Under the pieces are notes generated by a model, which worked only from the letters and a program-made list of their open reading frames with translations, was not told the origin of the DNA and searched no databases. Shown here piece after piece: positions 53,331-62,185 of a stretch of DNA of 64,000 nucleotides; positions within the stretch are counted from its first letter, which is position 1, and the number at the start of each line of letters is the position of its first letter. Where the stretch lies: assembly GCF_030817075.1 (NCBI RefSeq), contig NZ_JAUSYU010000001.1, positions 2,666,001-2,730,000 of the forward strand, given 5' to 3'. The translations under genes were made by a program, and so were the position numbers. The DNA is from Arthrobacter sp. V1I9. Lineage in GTDB: Bacteria; Actinomycetota; Actinomycetes; Actinomycetales; Micrococcaceae.

Positions 53331-54914
53331 ATGGACAACATCTCACGCAGATCCCTGATTTCCGCCGGCCTTGGGGCTGGACTGGTCGCCGCCCTGCCGG
53401 GTGCCGCCGTCGCCATTTCAACAGCGGACGACGCCGGCCTCCGCACCGACCCATTCGGGCTCGGCATCGCCTCCGGGGAGCCGTGGCCCGACGGCTTTGT
53501 CATCTGGACCCGCCTCGCTCTGGACCCCCTGGCCGAGGACGGCCTGGGCGGCATGCCCGCGCGCCAGGTCCCCGTGGCCTGGGAAGTAGCCGAGGACGAT
53601 GGCATGCGCACAGTAGTAGCCCGCGGCGTCGAACACGCCCGGATCGAAACCGCCCACTCCATCCACGTGGAGCTCAAGGGCCTCAAACCGGGCCGCGAGT
53701 ACTTCTACCGGTTCCGCAGCGGCCGGCACATCAGCCAGGTGGGCCGGACGCTGACCGCTCCGGCACTGCACGAAACCCCGGCGGCGCTGGCCATGGCCTT
53801 CGCCAGCTGCTCGCAGTACGAGCACGGCTACTTCACCGCCTACACCCGCCTGGCCCAGGACCACCCGGACCTGGTGCTGCACCTGGGCGACTACCTCTAC
53901 GAGTACAAGAAGGACAACTACGTGATCGGCGCCGGCAACCCGCGTGACCACCAGGGCCCAGAGACCACCACGCTGCAGGGCTACCGGCAGCGGCACGCCC
54001 AGTACAAGTCCGACGCCGACCTGCAGGCTGCGCACGCGATCGCGCCATGGCTGGTGGTGTGGGATGACCACGAGGTGGACAACAACTGGGCGGACGAGGT
54101 CCCCGAGAACCGGGACGCGAACCAGCTCAACGACACCACCGAGCGTTTCCGCCAGCGCCGCGCCGCCGCGTTCCAGGCCTACTACGAAAACATGCCGCTG
54201 CGTGCGTCCTCCGTGCCGGCCGGGTTCGACATGAAGATCTACCGCGCCATCCAGTGGGGCCAGCTGGCCAACTTCCACATGATGGACACCCGGCAGTACC
54301 GCGACGACCAGCTCGCCGGTGACGGCTGGAAGAAAAACGTGGCCGAGCGCCTCGCGGAGAACCGCACCATCACGGGCGCCGAGCAGGAAAAGTGGCTGCT
54401 GGACGGGTTCAAGAACTCCACCCAGCGCTGGGACATCCTGGGCCAGCAGGTGTTCTTCGCTGAGCGGGACCGCGCCCGGGCCCTTGAGGTGGACGACGTC
54501 TCCATGGACGGCTGGGACGGCTACGCCTCCTCACGCCGCCGCATCACCCAGGGTTGGGTGGACGCGAACGTGCGCAACGCCGTCGTCCTCACCGGCGACG
54601 TGCACCGCAACTGGGCCAACGACCTGAAGGTCGACTACAAGGACCCCGCTTCCCCTGTCGTCGGCTCCGAACTTGTCTGCACGTCCATTACGTCCACCGG
54701 CAACGGCACGGGCTCCACCACCGATCCCGTCATGGCCTGGAACCCGCACCTGAAGTTCTACAACGATTCCCGCGGCTACGTGAACACGAAGATCACCAAG
54801 GACGCGATGACCGCCGACTTCCGCGTGCTGGACCACGTCACCACGCCCGGCTCCCCGGTCAAGACCCTCGCCTCATTCCAAATCCAGGACGGTGTCCCCG
54901 GCCTCGTTGGGTGA
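53331..54914 (+). CDS. phoD: PhoD-type alkaline phosphatase/phosphodiesterase, Tat-exported
   Basis: A 527-residue secreted enzyme that releases phosphate from phosphoesters using Fe/Ca. The N-terminus has a Tat signal (SRRSLISAGLGAG followed by a hydrophobic stretch ending near AVAIS). A PhoD N-terminal beta-domain (FGLGIASGEPWPDGFVIWTRL) precedes the metallophosphatase core with FASCSQYEHGYF, HLGDYLYEY, WDDHEVDNNW and TGDVHRNW near the end. Length is normal. No pho box could be assigned. A terminator hairpin follows. Confidence 0.93.
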   Translation: MDNISRRSLISAGLGAGLVAALPGAAVAISTADDAGLRTDPFGLGIASGEPWPDGFVIWTRLALDPLAEDGLGGMPARQVPVAWEVAEDDGMRTVVARGVEHARIETAHSIHVELKGLKPGREYFYRFRSGRHISQVGRTLTAPALHETPAALAMAFASCSQYEHGYFTAYTRLAQDHPDLVLHLGDYLYEYKKDNYVIGAGNPRDHQGPETTTLQGYRQRHAQYKSDADLQAAHAIAPWLVVWDDHEVDNNWADEVPENRDANQLNDTTERFRQRRAAAFQAYYENMPLRASSVPAGFDMKIYRAIQWGQLANFHMMDTRQYRDDQLAGDGWKKNVAERLAENRTITGAEQEKWLLDGFKNSTQRWDILGQQVFFAERDRARALEVDDVSMDGWDGYASSRRRITQGWVDANVRNAVVLTGDVHRNWANDLKVDYKDPASPVVGSELVCTSITSTGNGTGSTTDPVMAWNPHLKFYNDSRGYVNTKITKDAMTADFRVLDHVTTPGSPVKTLASFQIQDGVPGLVG

Positions 54915-54939
54915 GCCTGTCGAAACCACGGGTACGACG

Positions 54940-54979
54940 ACGGCGGGGCCGCCAGCATTTCTGCTTGCCGCCCCGCCGT
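54940..54979. terminator. Terminator between phoD and gntP
   Basis: ACGGCGGGGC (54940-54949) pairs perfectly with GCCCCGCCGT (54970-54979), followed by TGT. It separates two converging genes. Confidence 0.75.
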
Positions 54980-55009
54980 TGTGGTGTCAGCCGTGGCTGG
55001 GTTGGGAAC

Positions 55010-56413
55010 CTAGCCCGCCAGCCCGGCGAGCAGGAAGATCACGGCAGCGATGGCAAAACCCATCACACCGATGAGGGTTTCCATCACGGTCCAGGTCTTC
55101 AGCGTGGTCTTGACGTCCATGCCGAAGAAACGGCCCACCAGCCAGAAGCCGGAGTCGTTGACGTGGGAGACCACCACGGAGCCGGCGGCCACGGCGATGA
55201 CCAGCGCGGCAACCTGCATGCCGTTCAGTCCTGCCAGCGCCACGGCCGGGGCGATCAGGCCCGCGGTGGTGGTGAGTGCCACGGTGGCCGAGCCCTGGGC
55301 GATGCGGAGGATGGCGGAGATGAGGAACCCGGCCAGGATCAGCGGGATGCCGAGGTTGCCCAGGACGTCGGCGAGTGCGGAGCCGATACCGGAGGTGCGG
55401 AGAACCCCGCCGAACATGCCGCCGGCACCGGTGATAAGGATGACGGAGCAAACCGGGCCGAGGGAGGATTCGAGCAGTTTCTCAAGTGCTCCGGCATCCT
55501 TGCCGCGCCTGGCGCCCAGGACGAACATGGCCACGATGACGGCGATCAGCAGGGCAACCGGGGTTTCACCGATGGTGCGCAGGATCTGGAACCACTGCTC
55601 GCTCTTGACCTCTTCGCTGAGCACGCCGGATGAGGCCAGGGTGTTCAGGCCGGTGTTCATGAAGATCAGGACCAGCGGCAGGAGCAGCAAACCAACGATG
55701 GTGCGGAAGCGCGGCGGGTGGGCCTCGGCCTCGGCGCTTGCGTGGCCCAGCAGTTCCGGCACGGGCAGGACCAGCTTCTTGCCGGTGTAAAGGCCGTAGA
55801 GGTATGCCGTGACGTACCAGGTGGGAATGGCGGCGATGAGGCCGGCAATCATGACCAGGCCGATGTTGGCGTCAAAGAAGGCCGCGGCGGAGACCGGACC
55901 GGGGTGTGGCGGCAGGAAGATGTGCATCACGGAGAATGCACCGGCGGCGGGCAGGCCGTAACGGAGCACTCCCCCGCCCAGGCGGTGGGCCACAGCGAAG
56001 ACGACGGGCAGCATGACCACGAGTCCGGCGTCGAAGAAGATGGGGAAGCCGAAGATCAGGGAGGCGAGGCCCAAGGCGAACGGGGCGCGCTTTTCGCCGA
56101 AGACGCCGATGAGGTAGTCGGCCAGCACCTTCGCACCGCCGCTGGTTTCGACGATGCGGCCGAGCATGGCGCCCAGGCCCACCAGCAGCGCCACCGTGCC
56201 CAGGGTTGTGCCGAAGCCGTTGATCAGCACGGGCACCACCTGGTTGGCGGGGATGCCGGTGGCGAAGGCCGTTGCGAGGCTGATGACGATAAGGGCCAGC
56301 AGCGCGTGCATCCGAAGCTTGATGATCAGGAACAGCAGGGCGAGGATCGCTGCCGCGGCGATGAGCAGCAGGGGGCCTGCCCCCAACGTTTGGGTCCATC
56401 CTTCGATGACCAT
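55010..56413 (-). CDS. gntP: Gluconate:H+ symporter, GntP family
   Basis: A 467-residue permease with about 12 helices and the GntP landmarks FGFPIFFDAGLVVMLPVV and HIFLPPHPGPVSAA. It imports gluconate. It is 50 nt downstream of gntK on the same strand, so the two form an operon under the divergent GntR regulator. Confidence 0.95.
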   Translation of the reverse strand: MVIEGWTQTLGAGPLLLIAAAAILALLFLIIKLRMHALLALIVISLATAFATGIPANQVVPVLINGFGTTLGTVALLVGLGAMLGRIVETSGGAKVLADYLIGVFGEKRAPFALGLASLIFGFPIFFDAGLVVMLPVVFAVAHRLGGGVLRYGLPAAGAFSVMHIFLPPHPGPVSAAAFFDANIGLVMIAGLIAAIPTWYVTAYLYGLYTGKKLVLPVPELLGHASAEAEAHPPRFRTIVGLLLLPLVLIFMNTGLNTLASSGVLSEEVKSEQWFQILRTIGETPVALLIAVIVAMFVLGARRGKDAGALEKLLESSLGPVCSVILITGAGGMFGGVLRTSGIGSALADVLGNLGIPLILAGFLISAILRIAQGSATVALTTTAGLIAPAVALAGLNGMQVAALVIAVAAGSVVVSHVNDSGFWLVGRFFGMDVKTTLKTWTVMETLIGVMGFAIAAVIFLLAGLAG

Positions 56414-56463
56414 GGTTCTCCTTTGAAACAGAATTGATGGGGCTTTGGGGAAACAGAAAAGGG

Positions 56464-57000
56464 TTAGGGTGCCTGGTCGGCGGGGAGCTGAAGCGCGGCG
56501 ATGATGGTCTTGACCAGCTCTTCCGGGGACTTGGAGATGTCCAGGCGGAGGCTGCCCGCGGCCAGCTCCTCGTCACTCAGCGGTTCGAGCGTGGCCAGCT
56601 GGCTGGGAAGAAGCGTGGGCGGCATGAAGTGGCCCTCACGGCCCTGCATGCGCTGGCCGATCAAGTCCGCTTCGCCGTGGAGGTGAAGGAACAGGACCCG
56701 GCCCTCGGCCTGGGAGAGCAACTGCCGGTAGCCCTGCTTGAGTGCGGAGCAGGTGAGGACGGTGCTCTCACCGGTCCGGGCCTTGGCGGTCATCCAGCTC
56801 TGGATTTCCTGCAGCCAGGGCCAGCGGTCCTCGTCCTGGAGCGGAATGCCCTGGGACATCTTCTGGATGTTGGACTGCGGGTGGAATTCGTCCGCTTCGG
56901 CGCACGCCCAGCCAAGCTGCTGGGAGAGGGCTGCCGCAATGGTGGACTTGCCGGAACCGGCAACGCCCATCACCACCAGGTGCGTGGCTGGATACTGCAT
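56464..57000 (-). CDS. gntK: Gluconokinase
   Basis: A 178-residue P-loop kinase converting gluconate to 6-phosphogluconate, the entry to the pentose phosphate or Entner-Doudoroff route. The Walker A motif is GVAGSGKST at about residue 12; HPQSNIQKMSQGIPLQDEDRWPW includes the substrate region, and VLTCSALKQGYRQLL is typical of GntK. It is first in the gntK-gntP operon and divergent from gntR. Confidence 0.96.
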   Translation of the reverse strand: MQYPATHLVVMGVAGSGKSTIAAALSQQLGWACAEADEFHPQSNIQKMSQGIPLQDEDRWPWLQEIQSWMTAKARTGESTVLTCSALKQGYRQLLSQAEGRVLFLHLHGEADLIGQRMQGREGHFMPPTLLPSQLATLEPLSDEELAAGSLRLDISKSPEELVKTIIAALQLPADQAP

Positions 57001-57071
57001 GTACTACCTCCGAAGAAGACGCCGTTGGCTTAGGAAAGCTGGTCGCGACGTCCCTAGGGAAGTGCGCCGAA

Positions 57072-57109
57072 AGATAAGGTATCACCATTTGGGTGCATAG
57101 ATACTATCT
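57072..57109. promoter_or_regulatory. Two candidate GntR operators in the gntK-gntR gap
   Basis: AGATAAGGTATCA (57072-57084) and the palindrome AGATACTATCT (57099-57109) share AGATA/TATC arms. They sit in the divergent promoter region between gntK and gntR, about 27 bp apart. Confidence 0.6.
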
Positions 57110-57188
57110 TTTGGTGTCACAAGTCATACCTTTGCGCTGTTTGTCGGTAAGCTGGCAGTGCGCGCAGGCGCAGAGGAAGGCAGGAAAG

Positions 57189-57923
57189 ATGTCGACGGCG
57201 ACACACCAGGACGCGGACAACAGGCACGACGGCGGGGCCTCCCCCGGGATGCAGGGGCGCGTTGTGGAGGCGGTGGGTGTTGCCATCGCTTCCGGGGACC
57301 TGCCGCCGGGAAGCCGCCTTACGTTGGAAGGGCTCCAGCAGGAGTACCGGATCTCCCGCACAGTGGCCAGGGACACCATGAAGGTCCTGGAATCAATGAA
57401 CCTGGTCTACTCGCGCAGGCGGGTGGGCATCGTGGTGCAGGAGCGCCGGTTCTGGAATGTCTTCGATCCCAAGCTGGTGCGCTGGCGGCTCGCCTCGGAC
57501 CGGCGCGAGATCCAGTACAGCAGCCTCACGGAGCTGCGCATCGCCGTCGAACCTATTGCTGCGGCTGGCGCCGCCCGCCGCGCCAGTGCCGCCGAGCGGG
57601 CAAAGCTCACGTCCCTCGCCGCCGACCTTCGGCGCCTGGGTGAGGCCGGAGAGCTGGAGGCGTTCCTGGCGGCGGATATCGAGTTCCACTGCCTGCTGCT
57701 GCAGAGCTGCGGCAACGAGATGTTTTTTGCGCTTGAGGGCATGGTGGCAGAGGTGCTGACCAGCCGCACCAAGCAGGGGCTGATGCCGTTCAAGCCGCGC
57801 AACGAGGCGTTGCAGGCGCACGAGGATGTTGCCGCTGCTGTGGCCCGCGGGGATGCTGTGGCTGCTGAGGGTGCCATGCACCATATCCTCGACGAGGTGC
57901 GGAACGCGATGGGGCTGCACTAA
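57189..57923 (+). CDS. gntR: GntR-family (FadR/FCD subfamily) gluconate regulator
   Basis: A 244-residue repressor. The winged helix (about residues 25-90: GDLPPGSRLTLEGLQQEYRI, SRTVARDTMKVLESMNLV) is followed by an all-helical FCD effector domain with ELRIAVEPIAAAGAARRA and the metal-site ADIEFHCLLLQ and HEDVAAAVARGD histidines. It is divergent from gntK-gntP, so gluconate or its phosphate is the likely effector. The start at 57189 follows CAGGAAAG. Confidence 0.9.
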   Translation: MSTATHQDADNRHDGGASPGMQGRVVEAVGVAIASGDLPPGSRLTLEGLQQEYRISRTVARDTMKVLESMNLVYSRRRVGIVVQERRFWNVFDPKLVRWRLASDRREIQYSSLTELRIAVEPIAAAGAARRASAAERAKLTSLAADLRRLGEAGELEAFLAADIEFHCLLLQSCGNEMFFALEGMVAEVLTSRTKQGLMPFKPRNEALQAHEDVAAAVARGDAVAAEGAMHHILDEVRNAMGLH

Positions 57924-58085
57924 GAGCACGGCTGCTGCCCGGCGGCGGAGGACAGCGGACAAGGACCTCGACGACACGTCTGAGCCTGCCGGACGCCTAT
58001 TGGTCCTGCTCAACCTGGACGTTCGGGAAGAACTTCACGCCGCCCGCCGGACTGCAGCCTTTATAGCACACCTGGTTTAAACAAA

Positions 58086-58114
58086 AGCAGGGCCGGTCAG
58101 TGACCGGCCCTGCT
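58086..58114. terminator. Perfect 12-bp terminator between gntR and cspA
   Basis: AGCAGGGCCGGT and ACCGGCCCTGCT pair perfectly around a 5-nt loop. On the minus strand it is followed by TTTTGTTT, an ideal U-tract for cspA; the plus strand also has a short tract. Confidence 0.92.
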
Positions 58115-58155
58115 CTAAAACTTTGAAACCCTAAGGCCCCAGTTTCTCTAAGGTA

Positions 58156-58359
58156 TTAGAGGGACTGGATGTTTACGGCCTGGGGACCCTTGGGGCCCTG
58201 CTCGGTTTCGAAGGAGACCTTCTGGTTCTCTTCGAGTGAGCGGAAGCCGGAGGAAGCGATCGCAGAGTAGTGTGCGAAAACGTCCTGTGAGGAGTCATCG
58301 GGGGAAATGAAGCCGAAGCCCTTTTCAGCGTTAAACCATTTGACGGTACCAGTAGCCAT
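58156..58359 (-). CDS. cspA: Cold shock protein, CspA family
   Basis: A 67-residue single-domain RNA chaperone with RNP1 [10 protein letters not shown] and RNP2 DVFAHYSAI. It melts RNA secondary structure and is generally abundant even without cold in actinobacteria. AAGGAC lies 8 nt before the ATG. A long leader of about 143 nt is predicted from a TAGTGT box. Confidence 0.96.
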   Translation of the reverse strand: MATGTVKWFNAEKGFGFISPDDSSQDVFAHYSAIASSGFRSLEENQKVSFETEQGPKGPQAVNIQSL

Positions 58360-58515
58360 TATTTTTGTCCTTCGTGAAGGTGGAGGAAAAGTCCCGACTT
58401 TCGGGTCCTCCGGTGTGGGGTGTTCAAAACCGCTACTTCAGAAGAACGCGGACTTTCGACCGCGCGTACTGCCTGAACTACCAACTGCATAAACACAACA
58501 ACAGGATCAACACTA
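58360..58515 (-). promoter_or_regulatory. Long 5' leader and promoter of cspA
   Basis: A TAGTGT -10 box (58515-58510 on the minus strand) implies a leader of about 143 nt. It contains a CCCGAAAGTCGGG hairpin near 58396-58408 and is AT-richer near the start. Long structured leaders are typical of csp mRNAs. Confidence 0.5.
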
Positions 58516-58574
58516 CAGCAGATTTCGGACACCAATGACCACACACCGGCAGTGCGTTGCCTCTCCACCTGCAC

Positions 58575-59390
58575 TCAGGCTTGATCGCCGGCCTCCACGC
58601 CCTCCCAAAAGGCGCTTACCCGCGCGTTCCACTGCTCGGGGACTTCTTGGAAGGGTTGGTGGCCCTCGCCCTCAAGGACTTCGAATAATGCGCCGGGGAT
58701 CCGTTCTGCCACTTCGCGGCAAAGTTCGGGTCGGCTGGTCATGTCAATCCCACCGGCGAGGACAAGCGTCGGCACGTTTAGTTGAGGGAGGCGCTCCGAC
58801 GTATCGTGGCCCATCATGGCGTCGAGGAACGCCTCGACGTCCTCAGTCTTTTGCTTGTGGGGAAATGCCAGCACTTCTTCCATGATTTGATCCACGGTTC
58901 CATCGTTGTGGGACCGCGGCGTGTAGATACTGAGGAACAGGCCCTCAAGGAAGGTGCGTTCAGACGGCGCGGCACGCACTAGGGTCCTCATGAACAGCGC
59001 CCACGCGCGAAGGTATGGATCCGCGACCGCCCACGTGCTCTGCAGGACCAGGCTTCGAACCATTCGCGGATGCCGCAGTGCGAGTTCCTGGGCGATGATG
59101 CTTCCGCCGGAGAATCCGGCCACGTGGGCGGAGCGGATGTTGAGCTCCCGAAGTACTTGCGCGGCGTCATCCGCCATCATTTCAACCGACAGCGGCCCAT
59201 CGGGCTTCGCGGTCCGGCCCGCTCCGCGGTTGTCGAACGCAGTAAGACAATAGCGATCGGCCAGCCCGTCTAACTGGAACTGCCACGACTCAACCGTGTC
59301 GCCGAGCCCTCCGATCAGCAGGACATCCGGCCCTTCGCCCACCTGTTCCGTCCAGATTGCCAGGTCATTAGCCTGCAAGTGCTTTCCCAT
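58575..59390 (-). CDS. Alpha/beta hydrolase
   Basis: A 271-residue hydrolase with the alpha/beta fold: LLIGGLGDTVESW oxyanion loop, nucleophile elbow GFSGGS (Ser at about residue 92), acid Asp in LAGGIDMTSRPE and catalytic His in GEGHQPFQ. Sequence pattern resembles 3-oxoadipate enol-lactonase-like and peroxidase-like members, but the substrate is unclear. It lies upstream of cspA on the same strand without a clear operon link. Confidence 0.87.
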   Translation of the reverse strand: MGKHLQANDLAIWTEQVGEGPDVLLIGGLGDTVESWQFQLDGLADRYCLTAFDNRGAGRTAKPDGPLSVEMMADDAAQVLRELNIRSAHVAGFSGGSIIAQELALRHPRMVRSLVLQSTWAVADPYLRAWALFMRTLVRAAPSERTFLEGLFLSIYTPRSHNDGTVDQIMEEVLAFPHKQKTEDVEAFLDAMMGHDTSERLPQLNVPTLVLAGGIDMTSRPELCREVAERIPGALFEVLEGEGHQPFQEVPEQWNARVSAFWEGVEAGDQA

Positions 59391-59589
59391 GGCACGACCC
59401 TTCGATAATGCGCCTGATGTTTCTACTGCCGCTGGCTACAGCCGGGATGCTGCCCCTAGATTTCCATCGTCCGCGGCCAAGCTCGTCAGCACAATGACGG
59501 TCTTACGAAGCCGTCGACTTCCGCGCCCTCCCCCGGGTTACTTCCGCAGCAAGCACGGCAGAAATTCTGGACGATCTTCGAGGGGATCG

Positions 59590-59993
59590 GTGATCATCTG
59601 TGCGGACACCTCCGCCGTCCTGAAACTGGTGGTGGCAGAAAAAGACTCGGCGAGCGCGGCGAAGTACTTCTCAACGCCTCGGCCCGGGGAGACAATCTAG
59701 TTGCTTCGATGCTCCTTTACACCGAGTTGCACTGTGCAGGGCACCAGCGCGGAATCCCTGGCTATCTGGTGAATGAGGTCCTGGGCGGATTCAACCTCAT
59801 GGACGTGTCGGGATCGGACTTTATGTACGCGGCGGCGATGCCGGGCGGGCTGCGCAGTGCTGACGCCATCCATTTGGCCGCGGCCACCCGGGTACAGGCC
59901 GACGTCCTGGTCGCCTACGACGCCGAGCTCCTCACTGCAGCTGTTGAGGCTGGCCTGAGCGTGGAGTCGCCAGCTTCCGGCGCCGGAACGTAA
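59590..59993 (+). pseudogene. vapC: VapC-type PIN-domain toxin, frameshifted, with antitoxin C-terminal remnant
   Basis: From the GTG at 59590 the frame encodes VIICADTSAVLKLVVAEKD, the PIN start with its first catalytic Asp. It stops at 59700. One frame away, DNLVASMLLYTELHCAG through LRSADAIHLAAATRVQADVLVAYDAEL gives the remaining acidic residues of a normal PIN domain. Joining them needs one base near 59685-59695. Just upstream, overlapping the GTG, a frame ending STAEILDDLRGDR* looks like the end of a cognate antitoxin, but its N-terminal half is absent (in-frame stop about 31 codons back). The locus is probably a dead toxin-antitoxin remnant. Confidence 0.72.
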
Positions 59994-60095
59994 TGCGGCG
60001 GACACCCTCTCTGCTCCTCGAAATTTGTCGGAGGCGGCGTGTAACTTAGGCCTAACCCGTCATCCACACGCCCTGCTCTCCGTCCCGAGGACGCC

Positions 60096-61538
60096 ATGGA
60101 CTACTACGCAATCAACACCCTGCGTGAAAACCACGCGGGCTGGTCCCTGCTCCGCGCGCAGAACGCCCCGCTGGCGCTCTCCTTCTTTATGAAGGCGTTC
60201 ACCGGCCCCAACCAGCGGGACATCGGCCGGCAGGAGCTCATCGACCACCTTGATGACGTCCTGTTCGGCCTCCGGGACGTCTACGGGGAGGACAGGTTTC
60301 CGCGCCCGGCCGGTGAGTACCTGGATGACTGGGCGGCCCCGGAAAAGGCCTGGCTGCGCAAGTACTACGTACCCGGCCAGGACGAGCCTCACTACGACCT
60401 CACCCCCGCAGCCGAGGACGTGGTCCATTGGGTGGACAACCTGCGCGGCAGGGACTTTGTCGCCACCCAGTCCCGGCTGACCAGCATTTTCGCCGTCCTG
60501 AAGGCCTTGGTCCAGCAGTCCGAAACCGATCCAGAGGTCAGGCTGGCCGAGCTGCAGCGGCAGCGGGACGGCATCGACGCCGAGATGGAGCGGATCAGGA
60601 ACGGCAACATCAAGGTCATGACTGCCCCTGAAGCGCTGGACCACTTCCAGCAGCTGACCACTCTCGCCAAGGACCTCCTGGCGGACTTCCGCGAGGTCGA
60701 ACAGAACTTCCGGAAGCTGGACCGCCAGGTGCGGGAACAGATCGCCACCTGGGACGGCACCCAGGGCGAACTCCTGGAGAGCATCTTCGCCAACCAGCAG
60801 GGCATTAGCAGTTCCCTCCAAGGCCGCACCTTCCAAGGGTTCTGGGACTATCTGATGTCTCCGCAGCTGCGCACGGAGCTGCAGGACCTGCTGCAGCGGG
60901 CCACCGAAATCGAGGCCCTGTCCGGGGTGGAGGACCTGCAGTCCGTCACAAGGCTGCACCAGGACTGGCTGCCCGCCGTCGACCAGACGCAGGCCACGGT
61001 CCGCCAACTCTCGGAGCAGATGCGCCGGCTGCTGGACGACAAGGTCTTTTTGGAAAACAAGCGCATCATGCGGCTTATCCGCAGCATCGAGTCAGGCGCC
61101 CTGGGCACCCGGGAGGCGCCGCCGTCGGGCGCGTTTATGGACATTGCCGCACAGTCGGTGGACGTCGCGCTGCCCTTCGAGCGGCCCCTCTACGAGCCCA
61201 GCCGGAAAGTGATGATTGACGACGCCGTGGTGGCCGCCGACGATGCGGACGTGGACGCGGGTGCCCTGTTCAGCCAGTTCCACGTGAACAAGGAGCGCCT
61301 GCAAGCCAACGTGGACGCGGTCCTGGCGGACGCCGAACAGGCCACCCTCGTCGAAGTCACGCAGGCACATCCCCTTCAGCAGGGGCTGGCCGAAATCGTC
61401 GCCTACTACCAGCTGGCCAGCGAATCCGAGTGGGCCAGCATCCGCGACGACATCCCCCAGCAACTGCAGTGGCAACTCCCCGACGGCAGCATCCGTGAAG
61501 CGACCATCGACCAGATCATTTTTGTGAGGCCAGCATGA
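60096..61538 (+). CDS. jetA: Wadjet type I protein JetA (DUF3375)
   Basis: A 480-residue protein matching the DUF3375 family: NTLRENHAGWSLLRAQNAPLA at the N-terminus, then TSIFAVLKALVQQSETDPEVRL, a long helical region (about residues 165-350) and the C-terminal winged helix. JetA is the kleisin-like subunit of the Wadjet complex, an SMC-family machine that finds and cleaves small circular plasmid DNA. GAGGA precedes the ATG. It overlaps jetB by 4 nt (ATGA), so the genes are coupled. A TTAGGCCTAA palindrome lies 41 bp upstream. Confidence 0.93.
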   Translation: MDYYAINTLRENHAGWSLLRAQNAPLALSFFMKAFTGPNQRDIGRQELIDHLDDVLFGLRDVYGEDRFPRPAGEYLDDWAAPEKAWLRKYYVPGQDEPHYDLTPAAEDVVHWVDNLRGRDFVATQSRLTSIFAVLKALVQQSETDPEVRLAELQRQRDGIDAEMERIRNGNIKVMTAPEALDHFQQLTTLAKDLLADFREVEQNFRKLDRQVREQIATWDGTQGELLESIFANQQGISSSLQGRTFQGFWDYLMSPQLRTELQDLLQRATEIEALSGVEDLQSVTRLHQDWLPAVDQTQATVRQLSEQMRRLLDDKVFLENKRIMRLIRSIESGALGTREAPPSGAFMDIAAQSVDVALPFERPLYEPSRKVMIDDAVVAADDADVDAGALFSQFHVNKERLQANVDAVLADAEQATLVEVTQAHPLQQGLAEIVAYYQLASESEWASIRDDIPQQLQWQLPDGSIREATIDQIIFVRPA

Positions 61539-62185
61539 ACCCCAGCGAAACGATGGAAACCGCCGCCCGCACGCCCGAGGAACTTCCCGGCGTCGTCACC
61601 CGCCTGTTCCGGGGCGTGCTTTACGCCGAGTCGGACGAGAAGGTGTGGCAGTCGCTGATCGTCCTCGAATCGCAGGCCAGGGACTATGTGGCGGTGCTGG
61701 GACTGGACCTGATCCTGGACGAGTCCGAGGGTTATGCGTTCCTCCGCTCCAGGGAGGACCCGGAGGGCAACCTTCCCCGCCTCATCCCCCGCCGCCGGCT
61801 CACCTTCGACGTCAGCCTTCTGCTGGCCCTGCTGCGCGGCCGGATGCTCGAGTTCGATACCAACAGCAGCGAGCTCCGCCTCATCATGACCGAGGAGGAA
61901 ATTATGGACATGGTGGCCGTTTTCCTGCCCGAGTCCAGCAACCAGGCGCGCATTCTGGACAGGCTCGGTGCCAACATCAAGAAGGTGGTGGAGCTGGGCT
62001 TCCTACGCAAGCTCCGCGGCCAGGACGGCACCTACGAGGTGGCCAGGATCCTGAAGGCGTACGTTGATGCCCAGTGGCTGGAGGAGTTCGACGCGCGGCT
62101 GGCGGACTACCGCGCGTCGCTGGACGGGTCCCCAAGCGGACCGGCGGAAACCCGTGACGGCACCACCGAAGGGGAGCTCCCGTGA
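61535..62185 (+). CDS. jetB: Wadjet type I protein JetB (DUF4194)
   Basis: A 216-residue protein of the DUF4194 family: LYAESDEKVWQSLIVLESQARDYV, then RLIPRRRLTFDVSLLLALLRG and the two winged-helix segments, ending in a hydrophilic tail. JetB is the KITE-like subunit that dimerises and connects JetA to the SMC protein. It overlaps jetA by ATGA and jetC by GTGA. Confidence 0.93.
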   Translation: MNPSETMETAARTPEELPGVVTRLFRGVLYAESDEKVWQSLIVLESQARDYVAVLGLDLILDESEGYAFLRSREDPEGNLPRLIPRRRLTFDVSLLLALLRGRMLEFDTNSSELRLIMTEEEIMDMVAVFLPESSNQARILDRLGANIKKVVELGFLRKLRGQDGTYEVARILKAYVDAQWLEEFDARLADYRASLDGSPSGPAETRDGTTEGELP

